Positions 25,221 to 33,378 are shown, numbered from the stretch's first letter. The stretch is 64,000 bases of DNA from Bacillus sp. Marseille-Q3570 (GCF_946151055.1 NZ_CAMGYZ010000003.1:310001-374000), one strand, 5' to 3'. Translations and numbers: made by a program. The notes: generated from the sequence alone by a model not told the origin.

Positions 25221-25347
25221 CGTTATTGAAAACTTATGGCTGATTTCGCATAGATTGTTATTTTGGAAATACACTCGCTTTCCGCGGGACAACATTCTGA
25301 CAGCTAACCTATTAGAAAAAAGCAAATAGATGAGGCAGGTAGAGACA

Positions 25348-26814
25348 ATGATCATACTAGACTGGATTACGAAACAAGCAAAAATACATCCAAATGAGAT
25401 TGCCCTGAAATCAGAATATGGAACGATCACTTATGACGAATTGATAGATAAAATCGATATAGCGGCTTCCCTGTTGTATAAAAGGAAACCGCTTACGGAT
25501 GGTACTATAGCAATCTATTTTCCAGAAAACCATATGGAGTTCGTCATCTATTTTCTCGCCGCCTCGTCATTAGGCTGGAAAGCCGTTCCGATTGATCCGA
25601 AATTACCGATTGAAAAAGCGAAAATGATTCTTGAGGACAGTGAAGCGGATGTGTTAGTTTCAGATTCTCAACACCAGTGGTGGGATGGAGAAATGTTCCT
25701 TGCAGGGCAAGAACTTTCCTACACTTTTAAAATGGAAAACATACCGAAAGCTACACCAGATTCCATTTTTTACTTAGGGTATACCTCGGGAACCTCTGGT
25801 AAGCCGAAGGGGTTCATACGTACACAAGAATCATGGACGGAAAGCTTCAGAAATACGGCCTTTGAGTACAAGCTTCGTGTAGGAGATCAAGTGATCATCA
25901 CTGGTTCACTTGCTCATTCTCTATTTTTATATGGGACGCTACATGCCTTATCCACCGGTTCAACTGTTGAGCTGTTGGATCATTTTTCTGCTGAAGCGAC
26001 AGCTGGTCGGATAAGGAATGATAAGAGAACGATTGTCTATGTTGTACCAACCATGCTCGAAGCACTCTTGAATGAATCCTATCCACAGTGGGAAGCGGTC
26101 GATCTTATCATATCCTCTGGATCAAAATGGAATGTTGAGCGGCGAAGATGGATTGAAAACACGTTTTCCAATGCGGAGTGCATCGAATTTTACGGGGCTT
26201 CGGAACTGAGTTTCGTTTCTATCCTTCATCAGGATGCCGTCTCTACAAAAGTAGACTCTGTCGGACGTCCTTTTACAGGTGTTGAAGTGTCCATTAGAGA
26301 CGATCAGCTCCAAGAAGTACCTTATGGAGAAGTTGGAACCCTATATGTCAGAAGTAAGATGGTCTTCAAAGGATATCAAAATCTTCCTGCGGAAACTGCA
26401 AACATATTTATAGATGGCGAATGGGCAACGGCCGGAGATTTAGCCCGTATGGATGAAGAGGGCTATATCTATCTTGTCGGAAGGGCAAACCAAATGATCA
26501 TCAGCGGTGGACTCAATATTTATCCAGAGGAAGTAGAACGGGTGATCCAACTTGTATCTGCTGTTGAGGAGTGTGCGGTGATCGGCGTACCAGATATTTA
26601 TTGGGGAGAAAAGGTTGTCGCCTTCATCAAATGGCGGCAGGGGCAAGAGGGTAGGGATGCTCTTTTAAAAGAAATCTGTCTCCAAGATCTTCCTAAGTAC
26701 AAATGTCCGAAAGAATTCATCACTGTAGATGAATTTCCATACACCGTCAGTCGAAAAATAGCGAGGAAAGAATTGATCCATCTTTATCCGGAAGGCTGTG
26801 GGAATCGTGAATGA
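25348..26814 (+). CDS. yhfT: Acyl-CoA synthetase, YhfT-like
   Basis: 488-residue ANL-family ligase that activates a carboxylic acid as acyl-AMP and acyl-CoA. AMP loop YTSGTSGKPKGF (about residue 145), FYGASELSF, the GDLARMDEEGYIYLVGR hinge region and a C-terminal SRKIARKEL lysine are present. ATG 25348 follows CAGGTAGAG. Order bioY-yhfT-yhfS is as in B. subtilis, where the group is BirA-controlled, so the acid is probably linked to biotin supply; the real substrate is unknown. Its 3' end overlaps the thiolase gene by 17 bases. Confidence 0.9.
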   Translation: MIILDWITKQAKIHPNEIALKSEYGTITYDELIDKIDIAASLLYKRKPLTDGTIAIYFPENHMEFVIYFLAASSLGWKAVPIDPKLPIEKAKMILEDSEADVLVSDSQHQWWDGEMFLAGQELSYTFKMENIPKATPDSIFYLGYTSGTSGKPKGFIRTQESWTESFRNTAFEYKLRVGDQVIITGSLAHSLFLYGTLHALSTGSTVELLDHFSAEATAGRIRNDKRTIVYVVPTMLEALLNESYPQWEAVDLIISSGSKWNVERRRWIENTFSNAECIEFYGASELSFVSILHQDAVSTKVDSVGRPFTGVEVSIRDDQLQEVPYGEVGTLYVRSKMVFKGYQNLPAETANIFIDGEWATAGDLARMDEEGYIYLVGRANQMIISGGLNIYPEEVERVIQLVSAVEECAVIGVPDIYWGEKVVAFIKWRQGQEGRDALLKEICLQDLPKYKCPKEFITVDEFPYTVSRKIARKELIHLYPEGCGNRE

Positions 26815-27976
26815 TGTGTTTATTTTAGAAGCGAAACGAACCCCGATCGGTAAACTTGGCGGGCAGTTGAAAGACTTTCCACCTGAACAAATGGCTGCTG
26901 AGCTCATTAAAGGATTAGTAAAAGAACTGGAAATCGATCCTCGCGAAATCGACGATGTTATTTTAGGTAATGTGGTAGGACCAGGCGGGAATATAGCAAG
27001 GTTAGCGGCATTGACTGCTGGTTTACCCGTCCAAATACCGGGAGTAACGGTGGATCGTCAATGCGGTTCTGGATTAGAGGCGATCAACCAGGCTGCAAGA
27101 TTGATCCAGTCAGGTGGTGCAGAGCTTGTCCTTGCAGGAGGAGTTGAAAGTACAAGCCGAGCACCATGGAAAATCGAAAAGCCTACCAGCCTTTATGCGC
27201 CATCAGGTCCTTCTTTTTATCATCGTGCCAGATTCTCACCAGAAGAGGTGGGTGATCCAGAAATGGGCGAGGCAGCTGAAAACGTAGCGGATGAGTATGG
27301 AATTTCAAGGGAAGATCAGGACCTTTACGCATTGAAAAGCCATCAAAAAGCTGTTGCTTCTCAAAAAGAGGGTCGCTTTGACAAAGAAACCATTCCCTTG
27401 AAAAACGGAGAGATACGTACGGATGAATGCCCAAGAGAAAATACGTCATTGGACAAATTGAATCGATTATCACCTGTTTTCAAAGAGAATGGAACCGTGA
27501 CCGCAGGGAATGCGTGTCCGATTAATGACGGTGCCTCGATTGTTGTGCTGGCTTCAGAAACAAAATGCCGTCAACTTGGGTTAAAGCCCTCCATCCGCTT
27601 TGTCGATGCTTGTGTAGCTGGAGTAGATCCTAATCTGCTCGGTATTGGTCCGATTCCCGCGGTCAGGAAACTATTGCAGCGACAATACTTGACTGTGGCT
27701 GAGCTGGATGTAGTTGAATTCAATGAAGCGTTTGCTTCCCAAGTGTTAGCCTCTTTAAGGGCGTTGAATATTCCGGAAGAGATCGTCAACATAGGCGGGG
27801 GTGCGATTGCACTTGGTCATCCGTATGGTGCATCTGGAGCTGTTCTGATGACAAGGATGTTTCATGAAATGCAAACTAAAGGACGTTCATGCAAAGGGTT
27901 ATTGACACTCGGGATCGGTGGCGGACTTGGTCTTGCGACATTGATAGAGAAAGTAGATGCGGGGTGGGAAAGTTGA
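26798..27976 (+). CDS. yhfS: Thiolase, YhfS-like, with one catalytic cysteine replaced
   Basis: 392-residue acetyl-CoA acetyltransferase family protein, normal length. The nucleophile Cys is present (DRQCGSGLEA, about residue 87), as are FNEAFASQ and the HPYGASGA histidine. The C-terminal motif, normally CIGGGxG with the proton-donating cysteine, reads LGIGGGLG: glycine replaces cysteine. This could favour a changed reaction. GTG 26798 is the first start; GTG 26807 is an alternative. Stop and next start share TTGA. Confidence 0.92.
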   Translation: MGIVNDVFILEAKRTPIGKLGGQLKDFPPEQMAAELIKGLVKELEIDPREIDDVILGNVVGPGGNIARLAALTAGLPVQIPGVTVDRQCGSGLEAINQAARLIQSGGAELVLAGGVESTSRAPWKIEKPTSLYAPSGPSFYHRARFSPEEVGDPEMGEAAENVADEYGISREDQDLYALKSHQKAVASQKEGRFDKETIPLKNGEIRTDECPRENTSLDKLNRLSPVFKENGTVTAGNACPINDGASIVVLASETKCRQLGLKPSIRFVDACVAGVDPNLLGIGPIPAVRKLLQRQYLTVAELDVVEFNEAFASQVLASLRALNIPEEIVNIGGGAIALGHPYGASGAVLMTRMFHEMQTKGRSCKGLLTLGIGGGLGLATLIEKVDAGWES

Positions 27977-28386
27977 AAGTCGGGCAGAAGACGGATCTCT
28001 TCAAAATGAAAGTTACAGATTCGGAAGCGATGAAATTTGCTGAGGTCATCCAAGATATGCCGTTAGCAAAGAAAGGTGGCCAGTCCGTTGTACCAGCCAC
28101 ATATCCGATTGTTTACTGGCAGAAGGTCGAACTCCCCTGGTTGAAAGATATTGGTCCTCTTGTCCATGGGGAACAATCCTTCTGCTATAAGGAACCAGTT
28201 TTGACGGATCACACGTATTATGCTGAAATCAGACTGGTAGATATAAGAGAGAAAACAGGAAAGTCCGGAAAAATTGTCTGGCTGATACATGAGATGTATG
28301 GCTATCAAGATGCACTGAAGAAACGGCTGGTATTTACGGGGATCACAACTGTGATGTTCAGACCGGAACTGGAGGGAGAATCTTGA
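27973..28386 (+). CDS. Hot-dog (MaoC N-terminal type) protein, HadA-like subunit
   Basis: 137 residues from TTG 27973, which overlaps the thiolase stop; GGGTGGGA is the ribosome site. The VPATYPIVYWQKVELPW and HGEQSFCYKEPV segments resemble the N-terminal MaoC dehydratase family (FAS1-like), which lacks catalytic residues and pairs with a catalytic MaoC subunit, as HadA does with HadB. The adjacent gene supplies that partner. Family call is moderate; pairing is inferred from adjacency and overlap. Confidence 0.75.
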   Translation: MKVGQKTDLFKMKVTDSEAMKFAEVIQDMPLAKKGGQSVVPATYPIVYWQKVELPWLKDIGPLVHGEQSFCYKEPVLTDHTYYAEIRLVDIREKTGKSGKIVWLIHEMYGYQDALKKRLVFTGITTVMFRPELEGES

Positions 28387-28745
28387 GTCCAACACCGATG
28401 AGTCCACATCAACTGATTTTTACAAAACAGGATATTCGTGATTACGCTGAAGTCAGCGGAGATTTCAACCCGATCCATTTGTCTGAGAAGGATGCTGAAC
28501 GTATGGGGTTTAAAGCGTGTGTGGTGCACGGCATGCTTGTCATGGGGCGCATTGGAGCGGTATGCCGGGCGGAATTCGGAATAGATGTGATTATAAAAGA
28601 TTATGAGATACGCTTTCAGGCACCTGTTTATGTAGGAAGGCCATATGAACTTGAAATCAAAATGGATGGAAATGACTTATCTTTACACCTTAATTCTGAA
28701 GCAGGTACATCTGTCATAAAAGGGAAAATAAATCCATCACGATAG
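28383..28745 (+). CDS. MaoC-like (R)-enoyl-CoA hydratase, HadB-like subunit
   Basis: 120-residue hot-dog hydratase. The hydratase-2 motif is intact: SGDFNPIHLSEKDAERMGF supplies the catalytic Asp and His, followed by VVHGMLVMG. It hydrates or dehydrates (R)-3-hydroxyacyl-CoA. Starts at TTG 28383 overlapping the previous stop, with GGAGGGAG upstream; ATG 28398 is possible. Likely forms a heterodimer with the preceding protein. Confidence 0.88.
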   Translation: MSPTPMSPHQLIFTKQDIRDYAEVSGDFNPIHLSEKDAERMGFKACVVHGMLVMGRIGAVCRAEFGIDVIIKDYEIRFQAPVYVGRPYELEIKMDGNDLSLHLNSEAGTSVIKGKINPSR

Positions 28746-28755
28746 GAGGATCATC

Positions 28756-29604
28756 ATGAACGGTAAAGTGGTCATCATAACGGGATCGACAAAGGGAATA
28801 GGTAAAAGTATTGCACAGAGGCTCGCTACTGAAGGCGCATCTATCGTCATCAATGGAAGAGACAAAGTTAAAGTGGAACAAACAGTAGAGGAATTGAAGG
28901 AGATACATAATCGGATTATCGGCGTCACAGCTTCCGTCTCATCGGAGGAGGCTTGCAAACGCGTCATCGATGAAACGATTGCTGTGTTTGGACGAGTGGA
29001 TGTCCTCGTTAATAATGCTGGTATCACCCGCGACCGCATTTCCTATAAAATGACGATTCAAGAGTGGGATGATGTTATTGAGACACATTTGAGGGGAACA
29101 TTCGCATGTACGAAACACGCGGTATTGGCTATGCGTGAGTCCAAGGTAAAAGGGACGATCATCAATGTAACCTCTAAATCTGGTATGGAAGGGTTAGCTG
29201 GCCAATTGAATTACAGTGCAGCAAAAGCAGGGATAAATGGGATGACCAGGACGCTTGCTAAAGAACTTGGTCGTTTCGGCATCAACGTTTATGCGATTGC
29301 ACCAGTTGCAGAAACTGACATGACCCTCCCAGTGATTGAAATGCTGAAAAAAGAAGCCGATAAACAAGGTGAAGCGTTGCCCGATGAATGGCGCATGGGG
29401 TCAACGGATGATGTCGCAATACTCGTTTCAACTATTCTGGATGAACAACCAGAAACAGGTTCGATTTTTTCTATCAATGGAGACAAGATTGGCCGTTGGA
29501 AGGCACCAGAACATGAAAAGATTCTTCCTTCCTCTCAAAATTCGACAGATGTTACTATTTTTCGTTCTTTTTCCAAAAAAAGAGCGAAAAAATCCACTAA
29601 ATAA
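28756..29604 (+). CDS. Short-chain dehydrogenase, FabG/PhaB-like
   Basis: 282-residue SDR. NAD(P) motif TGSTKGIGKS (residue 10), NNAGITRD, and the catalytic Ser and YSAAK region (NVTSKSG...LNYSAAKAGI). It most resembles 3-oxoacyl reductases. A basic tail of about 30 residues after the normal SDR end (FRSFSKKRAKKSTK) is unusual. AGGAGGATCATC precedes the ATG. Last gene of the bioY-yhfT-yhfS cluster; the following promoter overlaps its stop codon. Confidence 0.88.
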   Translation: MNGKVVIITGSTKGIGKSIAQRLATEGASIVINGRDKVKVEQTVEELKEIHNRIIGVTASVSSEEACKRVIDETIAVFGRVDVLVNNAGITRDRISYKMTIQEWDDVIETHLRGTFACTKHAVLAMRESKVKGTIINVTSKSGMEGLAGQLNYSAAKAGINGMTRTLAKELGRFGINVYAIAPVAETDMTLPVIEMLKKEADKQGEALPDEWRMGSTDDVAILVSTILDEQPETGSIFSINGDKIGRWKAPEHEKILPSSQNSTDVTIFRSFSKKRAKKSTK

Positions 29605-29632
29605 TGACATTTTACGATTCGTATTGTATAAT
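29604..29632 (+). promoter_or_regulatory. SigA promoter of the cyclic-di-GMP riboswitch
   Basis: ATGACA (29604-29609), 17-base spacer, TATAAT (29627-29632). Transcription would start near 29639, about 40 bases before the riboswitch. Confidence 0.75.
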
Positions 29633-29679
29633 AGACGTAAGATTCTGAAAAATAATCCGTGTCTTATAAATCGTTAGAT

Positions 29680-29762
29680 AAAGGCAAACTCATTGAAAAG
29701 TGGGGACGCAAAACTATAGGGACTAATTTGGAAGCACAATATGTCAGCCAGTTGCCGAAACG
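29680..29762 (+). ncRNA. Cyclic-di-GMP-I (GEMM-I) riboswitch
   Basis: Conserved blocks appear in the correct order: AAGGCAAAC, a CTCATtgaaaaGTGGG hairpin with GAAA loop, GGGACGCAAAAC, GGGACTAA, then ATGTCAGCC and the closing GTTGCCGA that pairs with GGCAA. These are the ligand-binding and tetraloop-receptor parts of GEMM-I RNAs. It stands 55 bases upstream of a 61-codon membrane protein gene. No classic T-tailed terminator follows (a weak CTCAT/ATGAG hairpin at 29767-29791), so control may be translational. Confidence 0.92.
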
Positions 29763-29816
29763 ATTCCTCATTTATCACCGATTTATGAGATAGGTTCAAT
29801 CAAGGTGTTGAAGGGT

Positions 29817-30002
29817 ATGACCTTTTATCAAATCTTATTGCCTATGTCATCATTCATTCTCATTTATACATTCGTCTTATTCATCATTACATCTCTCATC
29901 AAAAGTGTATCCGATCGTTGGATGAATGTCTTGTTCAACATGGGTATTATTTTCGGTACAATCCTCTGGGTTTATCTTATCAGCCGTAATGACATCTTTT
30001 AA
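29817..30002 (+). CDS. Small two-helix membrane protein under cyclic-di-GMP control
   Basis: 61 residues starting MTFYQILLPMSSF. Two hydrophobic helices, about 4-29 and 36-56, joined by KSVSDRWMN. ATG 29817 has AAGGTG nine bases upstream; a GTG start at 29805 would add four residues. I do not recognise a family. The riboswitch directly upstream argues that it is a real gene acting in motility, adhesion or matrix control, the usual outputs of cyclic-di-GMP. Confidence 0.7.
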   Translation: MTFYQILLPMSSFILIYTFVLFIITSLIKSVSDRWMNVLFNMGIIFGTILWVYLISRNDIF

Positions 30003-30033
30003 CTGTAAATCCAAAACATGTTTATAAGTTTTT

Positions 30034-30050
30034 TGGCGAATGTTGTCGAA
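30034..30050 (+). promoter_or_regulatory. Tandem Spo0A-like boxes
   Basis: TGGCGAA (30034) and TGTCGAA (30044) lie one helical turn apart, the same geometry as the paired 0A boxes at the abrB promoter. A TTGACA at 30088 follows. They could act on the small gene at 30269. A single similar box, TTGGCGAATGTT, occurs at 32147. The rest of 30003-30268 holds no gene. Confidence 0.45.
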
Positions 30051-30268
30051 TCTTTGTTTTTTTGAAATAACATTTATCTTATGGGGATTGACAGCATTAA
30101 ATTTTTTTTACAAATTTATTACCGCTTGAAATAGTGATTAACCCTGATATATCAATAAATACACCGGTTTCCAGAATTTAGATCCTCTACGAATTTCCCG
30201 AAACCCCTTTCCGCGTGTTTTTTATATGTTTATAATATTAGTAACAACTTTAAAAGGGGGATGGTTAT

Positions 30269-30466
30269 ATGGCGACATTAACCATGTTAAGGTTATCAGA
30301 AGAGGAGAAAGCTTTGTTATTGGATGTAATGATGGAGCAGAGATATGCATCGGAATTGGTCAGCTGTGAGATTACAGATATAGAAACAGGGCAGAAGCAA
30401 TGTGAAGATGCCCGAGTTAAACGGTTGAACAACTTACTAGTGAGATTACATAAAGCTGGTGTATAG
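30269..30466 (+). CDS. Small unknown protein, 65 residues
   Basis: Begins MATLTMLRLSEEEKALLLDVMMEQ and ends NNLLVRLHKAGV; predicted mostly helical, with two cysteines (SCEITD, QKQCED). The AAAAGGGGGATGG ribosome site is strong, and a terminator follows directly, so it is likely expressed. Upstream DNA carries paired Spo0A-like boxes. Family not recognised. Confidence 0.6.
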   Translation: MATLTMLRLSEEEKALLLDVMMEQRYASELVSCEITDIETGQKQCEDARVKRLNNLLVRLHKAGV

Positions 30467-30475
30467 TTGAGTATA

Positions 30476-30506
30476 AAAAGGGACTGTCCTCGGACAGTCC
30501 CTTTTC
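30476..30506. terminator. Bidirectional terminator
   Basis: GGGACTGTCC/GGACAGTCCC stem flanked by AAAAA and TTTT; serves both convergent small genes. Confidence 0.9.
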
Positions 30507-30527
30507 TTCTAGAGGCTTAGCTTTCAA

Positions 30528-30740
30528 CTAATTGTCCAATAATCCTTTACGTCTTGCTTCCATACGCCATTCTGCTTCTTTAATATACCGTTTTGAAGCA
30601 GTATTACGAGTACGTAAATACGACCAATAATTTGTGTAGTTAGGAGGTCGGAATTCAGTAGGAACCCTGCGAGCATAACCCCACCAATTCATTTCTTGGT
30701 TCTCTAAGAGGATTAAGTAGTGATCGTATTCTCTTTTCAT
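30528..30740 (-). CDS. Small unknown protein, 70 residues
   Basis: Rich in Tyr, Trp and Arg (EMNWWGYARRVP, NYTNYWSYLRTRN, EAEWRMEARRKGLLDN). The ATG at 30740 follows AGGAGTG at eleven bases. The shared terminator follows the stop. No motif I recognise. Confidence 0.5.
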   Translation of the reverse strand: MKREYDHYLILLENQEMNWWGYARRVPTEFRPPNYTNYWSYLRTRNTASKRYIKEAEWRMEARRKGLLDN

Positions 30741-30998
30741 GTTTGTCTTACACTCCTATAAATTCATCTTTTAAATTCATTCTGTCTTTTTTGGACCATT
30801 CATATTCATAAAATTGAAAAATACAATGAGCTCAAGATACATCTATATGGTGTGTAACTCATAAAGTGTACAAATTGGATGTTTTCATCATTCTCTTTAT
30901 TCTGCTCCTATAAGCCTATTTATAGTTAGAAAAGAGGCGTTTTAACTGAGCTTATGGAATTTATTACTATGCTAAATAAGGATTGGAGGAGTTTGACC

Positions 30999-31262
30999 AT
31001 GATGGAACAAGTGTTGATTTTTGCATCTGTCTTAGCTCCGATTGTCACCGGTCTGACTGAAGTAGCAAAGCATTCTTTCAAGATTTCCAAGCGGTTCATA
31101 TCCCTGGTCAGCTTGATCATCGGTCTTCTTATAGGATTAGCTGCTTTTCCCCTTACCGATCTTGATTGGACATTGAGGGTGTGGGCTGGAGGTATGGCGG
31201 GTCTTGCTGCTACCGGATTGTATGAAGTAGGGAAATATCGCGTCAGGCACCGGCGAAGATAG
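30999..31262 (+). CDS. Phage holin-like small membrane protein
   Basis: 87 residues, ATG 30999 after GGAGGAG. Two hydrophobic helices (about 5-18 and 30-50) plus a Gly/Ala-rich third segment (WAGGMAGLAATGLYEVGK) and a basic tail RVRHRRR. The layout EQVLIFASVLAPIVTGLTE...ISLIIG..AAFPLTDL resembles holins of Bacillus phages. No lysin or other phage gene is adjacent, so it may be a relic or domesticated copy. Confidence 0.6.
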   Translation: MMEQVLIFASVLAPIVTGLTEVAKHSFKISKRFISLVSLIIGLLIGLAAFPLTDLDWTLRVWAGGMAGLAATGLYEVGKYRVRHRRR

Positions 31263-31359
31263 CTCATTAAAATGGGCACTCTATTTATCGAATAGTTGAG
31301 TTCCTCGAGCTTCAGCATCATATAATATCCTAGGGGAGTACAAGCTGGAGGTATTTGAA

Positions 31360-31845
31360 ATGGAATGGACATATTTTATCGTGTCCATGGTGGTCAGTGT
31401 TTTGACGACATTAGCTGCCGTATATTTGAGACAAAAAATTAAGGTTAAGCTTGAAAAAGAGCAAAACCAACAAACTGCGAGAGAACTCGCAAAAACGATC
31501 CTCTTGCAAGAATTACAAGATAATCTGAAATTATATTTACGGAAAGAGACTCGGAACGGCGCCAGTCTTCAGGACTTTTTAGAGCATGGCAATGTGGAGA
31601 TCCAGGGGAACGAAAAGATATGGCAAGACGTTTATTTCTTCAAACTGGATGAATGGGATAAAGTGAAATATGAAATTGCAAAGCTGGACCCTGTGTTAGC
31701 AGATGAATTATTTAAAGTTTATCAGCAGATTGAAATCCTTGATGCCCATGCTCAGCTTGAATCGCCGATCTTTAGAGTAGACCGCCTTGGCTTTTATAAT
31801 TTTACTGAAAAATATGAAACGATCATCAACGAACTCAAGACTTAA
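31360..31845 (+). CDS. N-terminally anchored protein, unknown
   Basis: 161 residues: one N-terminal membrane helix (about 4-22), a charged helical stretch (KIKVKLEKEQNQQTARELAK), then a soluble domain with alternating acidic and aromatic residues. ATG 31360 follows TGGAGGTATTTGAA. A terminator follows 4 bases after the stop. No family recognised; not obviously related to its neighbours. Confidence 0.6.
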   Translation: MEWTYFIVSMVVSVLTTLAAVYLRQKIKVKLEKEQNQQTARELAKTILLQELQDNLKLYLRKETRNGASLQDFLEHGNVEIQGNEKIWQDVYFFKLDEWDKVKYEIAKLDPVLADELFKVYQQIEILDAHAQLESPIFRVDRLGFYNFTEKYETIINELKT

Positions 31846-31848
31846 GGG

Positions 31849-31883
31849 AATCATTACCTGTTTCAAGGAGGTAATGATTTTCT
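31849..31883 (+). terminator. Terminator
   Basis: AATCATTACCT/AGGTAATGATT perfect 11-bp stem followed by TTCTT. Confidence 0.85.
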
Positions 31884-31887
31884 TACA

Positions 31888-32337
31888 TATAAAGCCCTTT
31901 TATTTAGATTGGATAGCAACAATCTATTAAACGCAGTCTAAAAATTCAATTTTATCTAGAACGTGAATAGTCATCCGTCTCACAGTTTTCACCAACAAAA
32001 TAGTAATTTAAAGGGGTTCATTAGCACCAACTCCTGAGGTGGCGTTGTCATGTTTTTTAGTTTCTTTACGACTTCATTCGTCAAAACCAATCATTATTCC
32101 CAGAAAACGAAATTCATTCAACAAATCTCCCGTTAAATCAAGAAAATTGGCGAATGTTTTTTCTAGTCACATTGGCATAATTTAGAAAATTGAAGAGGGG
32201 ATTTGACTTACTCTATGGAATTGCATAAGACGGTTTCAAAATGTTTGAGCATGTATTGGAAAAGGTATACTAAATATGAAACTAGTTCAGAATAATAAAG
32301 ATGCGCATTGACTTTACACAAAAAGGGGAGTTAGCAA
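31888..32337. other. Intergenic region, 450 bp, no clear gene
   Basis: AT-rich. It holds a 28-codon open frame at 32050-32136 with a GAGGTGG site (low confidence), a Spo0A-like TGGCGAA at 32148-32154, and promoter-like TTGACT (32202) with TAAGAC 17 bases later. No repeat family of this window is present. Confidence 0.5.
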
Positions 32338-32967
32338 ATGAAGAAAAGTTTAGTACCAATGATTGTAGGTATGTTTGTCGCTTTTGGTCTCTTTTGGGCT
32401 GGTCAACCGACAGGCTCTACAACTTATCAACAAGCAGACAGTTCGGAACTTCCTAAAAAAACATTTGCGAAAAGTCATGTGGAAATTCAAAACCAACCAA
32501 TAGCTACCGCTACTAATTTGGAGTTTTCAGATAAAAAAGAGAAGGTCAAAACAACGAGTGCTGTCAGTAAAACAGATGTCGAAGCACCGAACAAAGGGGA
32601 CTTCGTAAAAAAAGCAGATACATTCATGCAAAAAGTGGTTCAACCTACGGATGAAAATTATAAAGTAGAAGATTTTAATTCAAAACAAGAATTGATTGAA
32701 TACTTAACCCAGTATGTTACAGAAGATATTGCAACGTATTATGTGGATGGTCTATATGAAGAGAGACAGGATGGACTTTATATCATACCGACAGAACTTC
32801 CACCATGGATTGTGAAAGGTGAACCTTCTAACCTGACTAAAGTGGATGATGAACATTTCCGTCTGGAGCAGAAAAACAGCAGTGATTTATATGGTGACTA
32901 TATGATTGAATTGAGTTTCAAAAAAGAGAATGACAACTGGATCATTGAATCTGTTGATGTCCAGTAG
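32338..32967 (+). CDS. Exported or anchored protein, unknown
   Basis: 209 residues. Signal/anchor at about 4-22; a Lys/Ser/Thr-rich linker to about 100; then a compact domain (NSKQELIEYLTQYVTEDIA ... GDYMIELSFKKENDNWIIESVDV) that ends in a beta-rich pattern like the small NTF2-like or lipoprotein domains of Bacillus. GGGGAGTTAGCAA precedes the ATG. Function unknown. Followed by a strong terminator, so monocistronic. Confidence 0.65.
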   Translation: MKKSLVPMIVGMFVAFGLFWAGQPTGSTTYQQADSSELPKKTFAKSHVEIQNQPIATATNLEFSDKKEKVKTTSAVSKTDVEAPNKGDFVKKADTFMQKVVQPTDENYKVEDFNSKQELIEYLTQYVTEDIATYYVDGLYEERQDGLYIIPTELPPWIVKGEPSNLTKVDDEHFRLEQKNSSDLYGDYMIELSFKKENDNWIIESVDVQ

Positions 32968-32992
32968 GAATGATGACTGACTCATGAAAATG

Positions 32993-33040
32993 CTGATCCA
33001 GGAGGAGAGTGGATAAACTCCTTCGGATCAGTTTTTTATT
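32993..33040 (+). terminator. Terminator
   Basis: CTGATCC/GGATCAG with inner AGGAG/CTCCT pairing, then TTTTTT. Confidence 0.9.
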
Positions 33041-33055
33041 GATTTTTAGGCTCAA

Positions 33056-33210
33056 CAGAAATAGACTCGCTTTCCGCGGGCAATCGAAAAGCAGAAGCGA
33101 TCCGTTTAGTCACGAAGGTCACTATTATGCTCAAAGTCCTTTTATAAACTTTGGGGTCTCGCTTGGTTCGCCGTTCCCGCTGGAGTCTCGTATATTTCAA
33201 CCCCTCAGAG
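33056..33210. repeat. Decayed ACTCGCTTTCCGCGGG-type element
   Basis: Left arm GAAATAGACTCGCTTTCCG at 33058 and right arm CCCGCTGGAGTCTCGTATAT near 33177 are inverted relatives of each other, as in a repeat widespread in Bacillaceae. The 16-mer ACTCGCTTTCCGCGGG recurs exactly at 25273-25288, and a related GGGAAAAGCGAGC lies near 41270. Confidence 0.6.
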
Positions 33211-33378
33211 ACATCCACCAATCACATCAAACTTTTAGAATACAGACAAAAACAAAGATCAAGCGCTTATGTGAGAGATCTGAAGGTGTGATGTTGAAAA
33301 AATTAAAGATCAAGCACTCAGGAGGAGACTCGGGCGTACAGATGAAATTTCGGGATGTCGGAAAGGGAGAGTAAATTT

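Noticed and set aside
25230-25347. Second BirA site in front of yhfT
   Set aside because: GCTAACC near 25313 has no partner arm at the required 15-base spacing.
30954-31262. Longer start for the holin-like protein
   Set aside because: ATG 30954 has no ribosome site; ATG 30999 follows GGAGGAG and gives the usual holin length.
33009-33374. 121-codon frame overlapping the terminator and decayed repeat
   Set aside because: Starts inside a terminator and runs through the repeat arms; no ribosome site. Only the last 27 codons could be a separate small frame.
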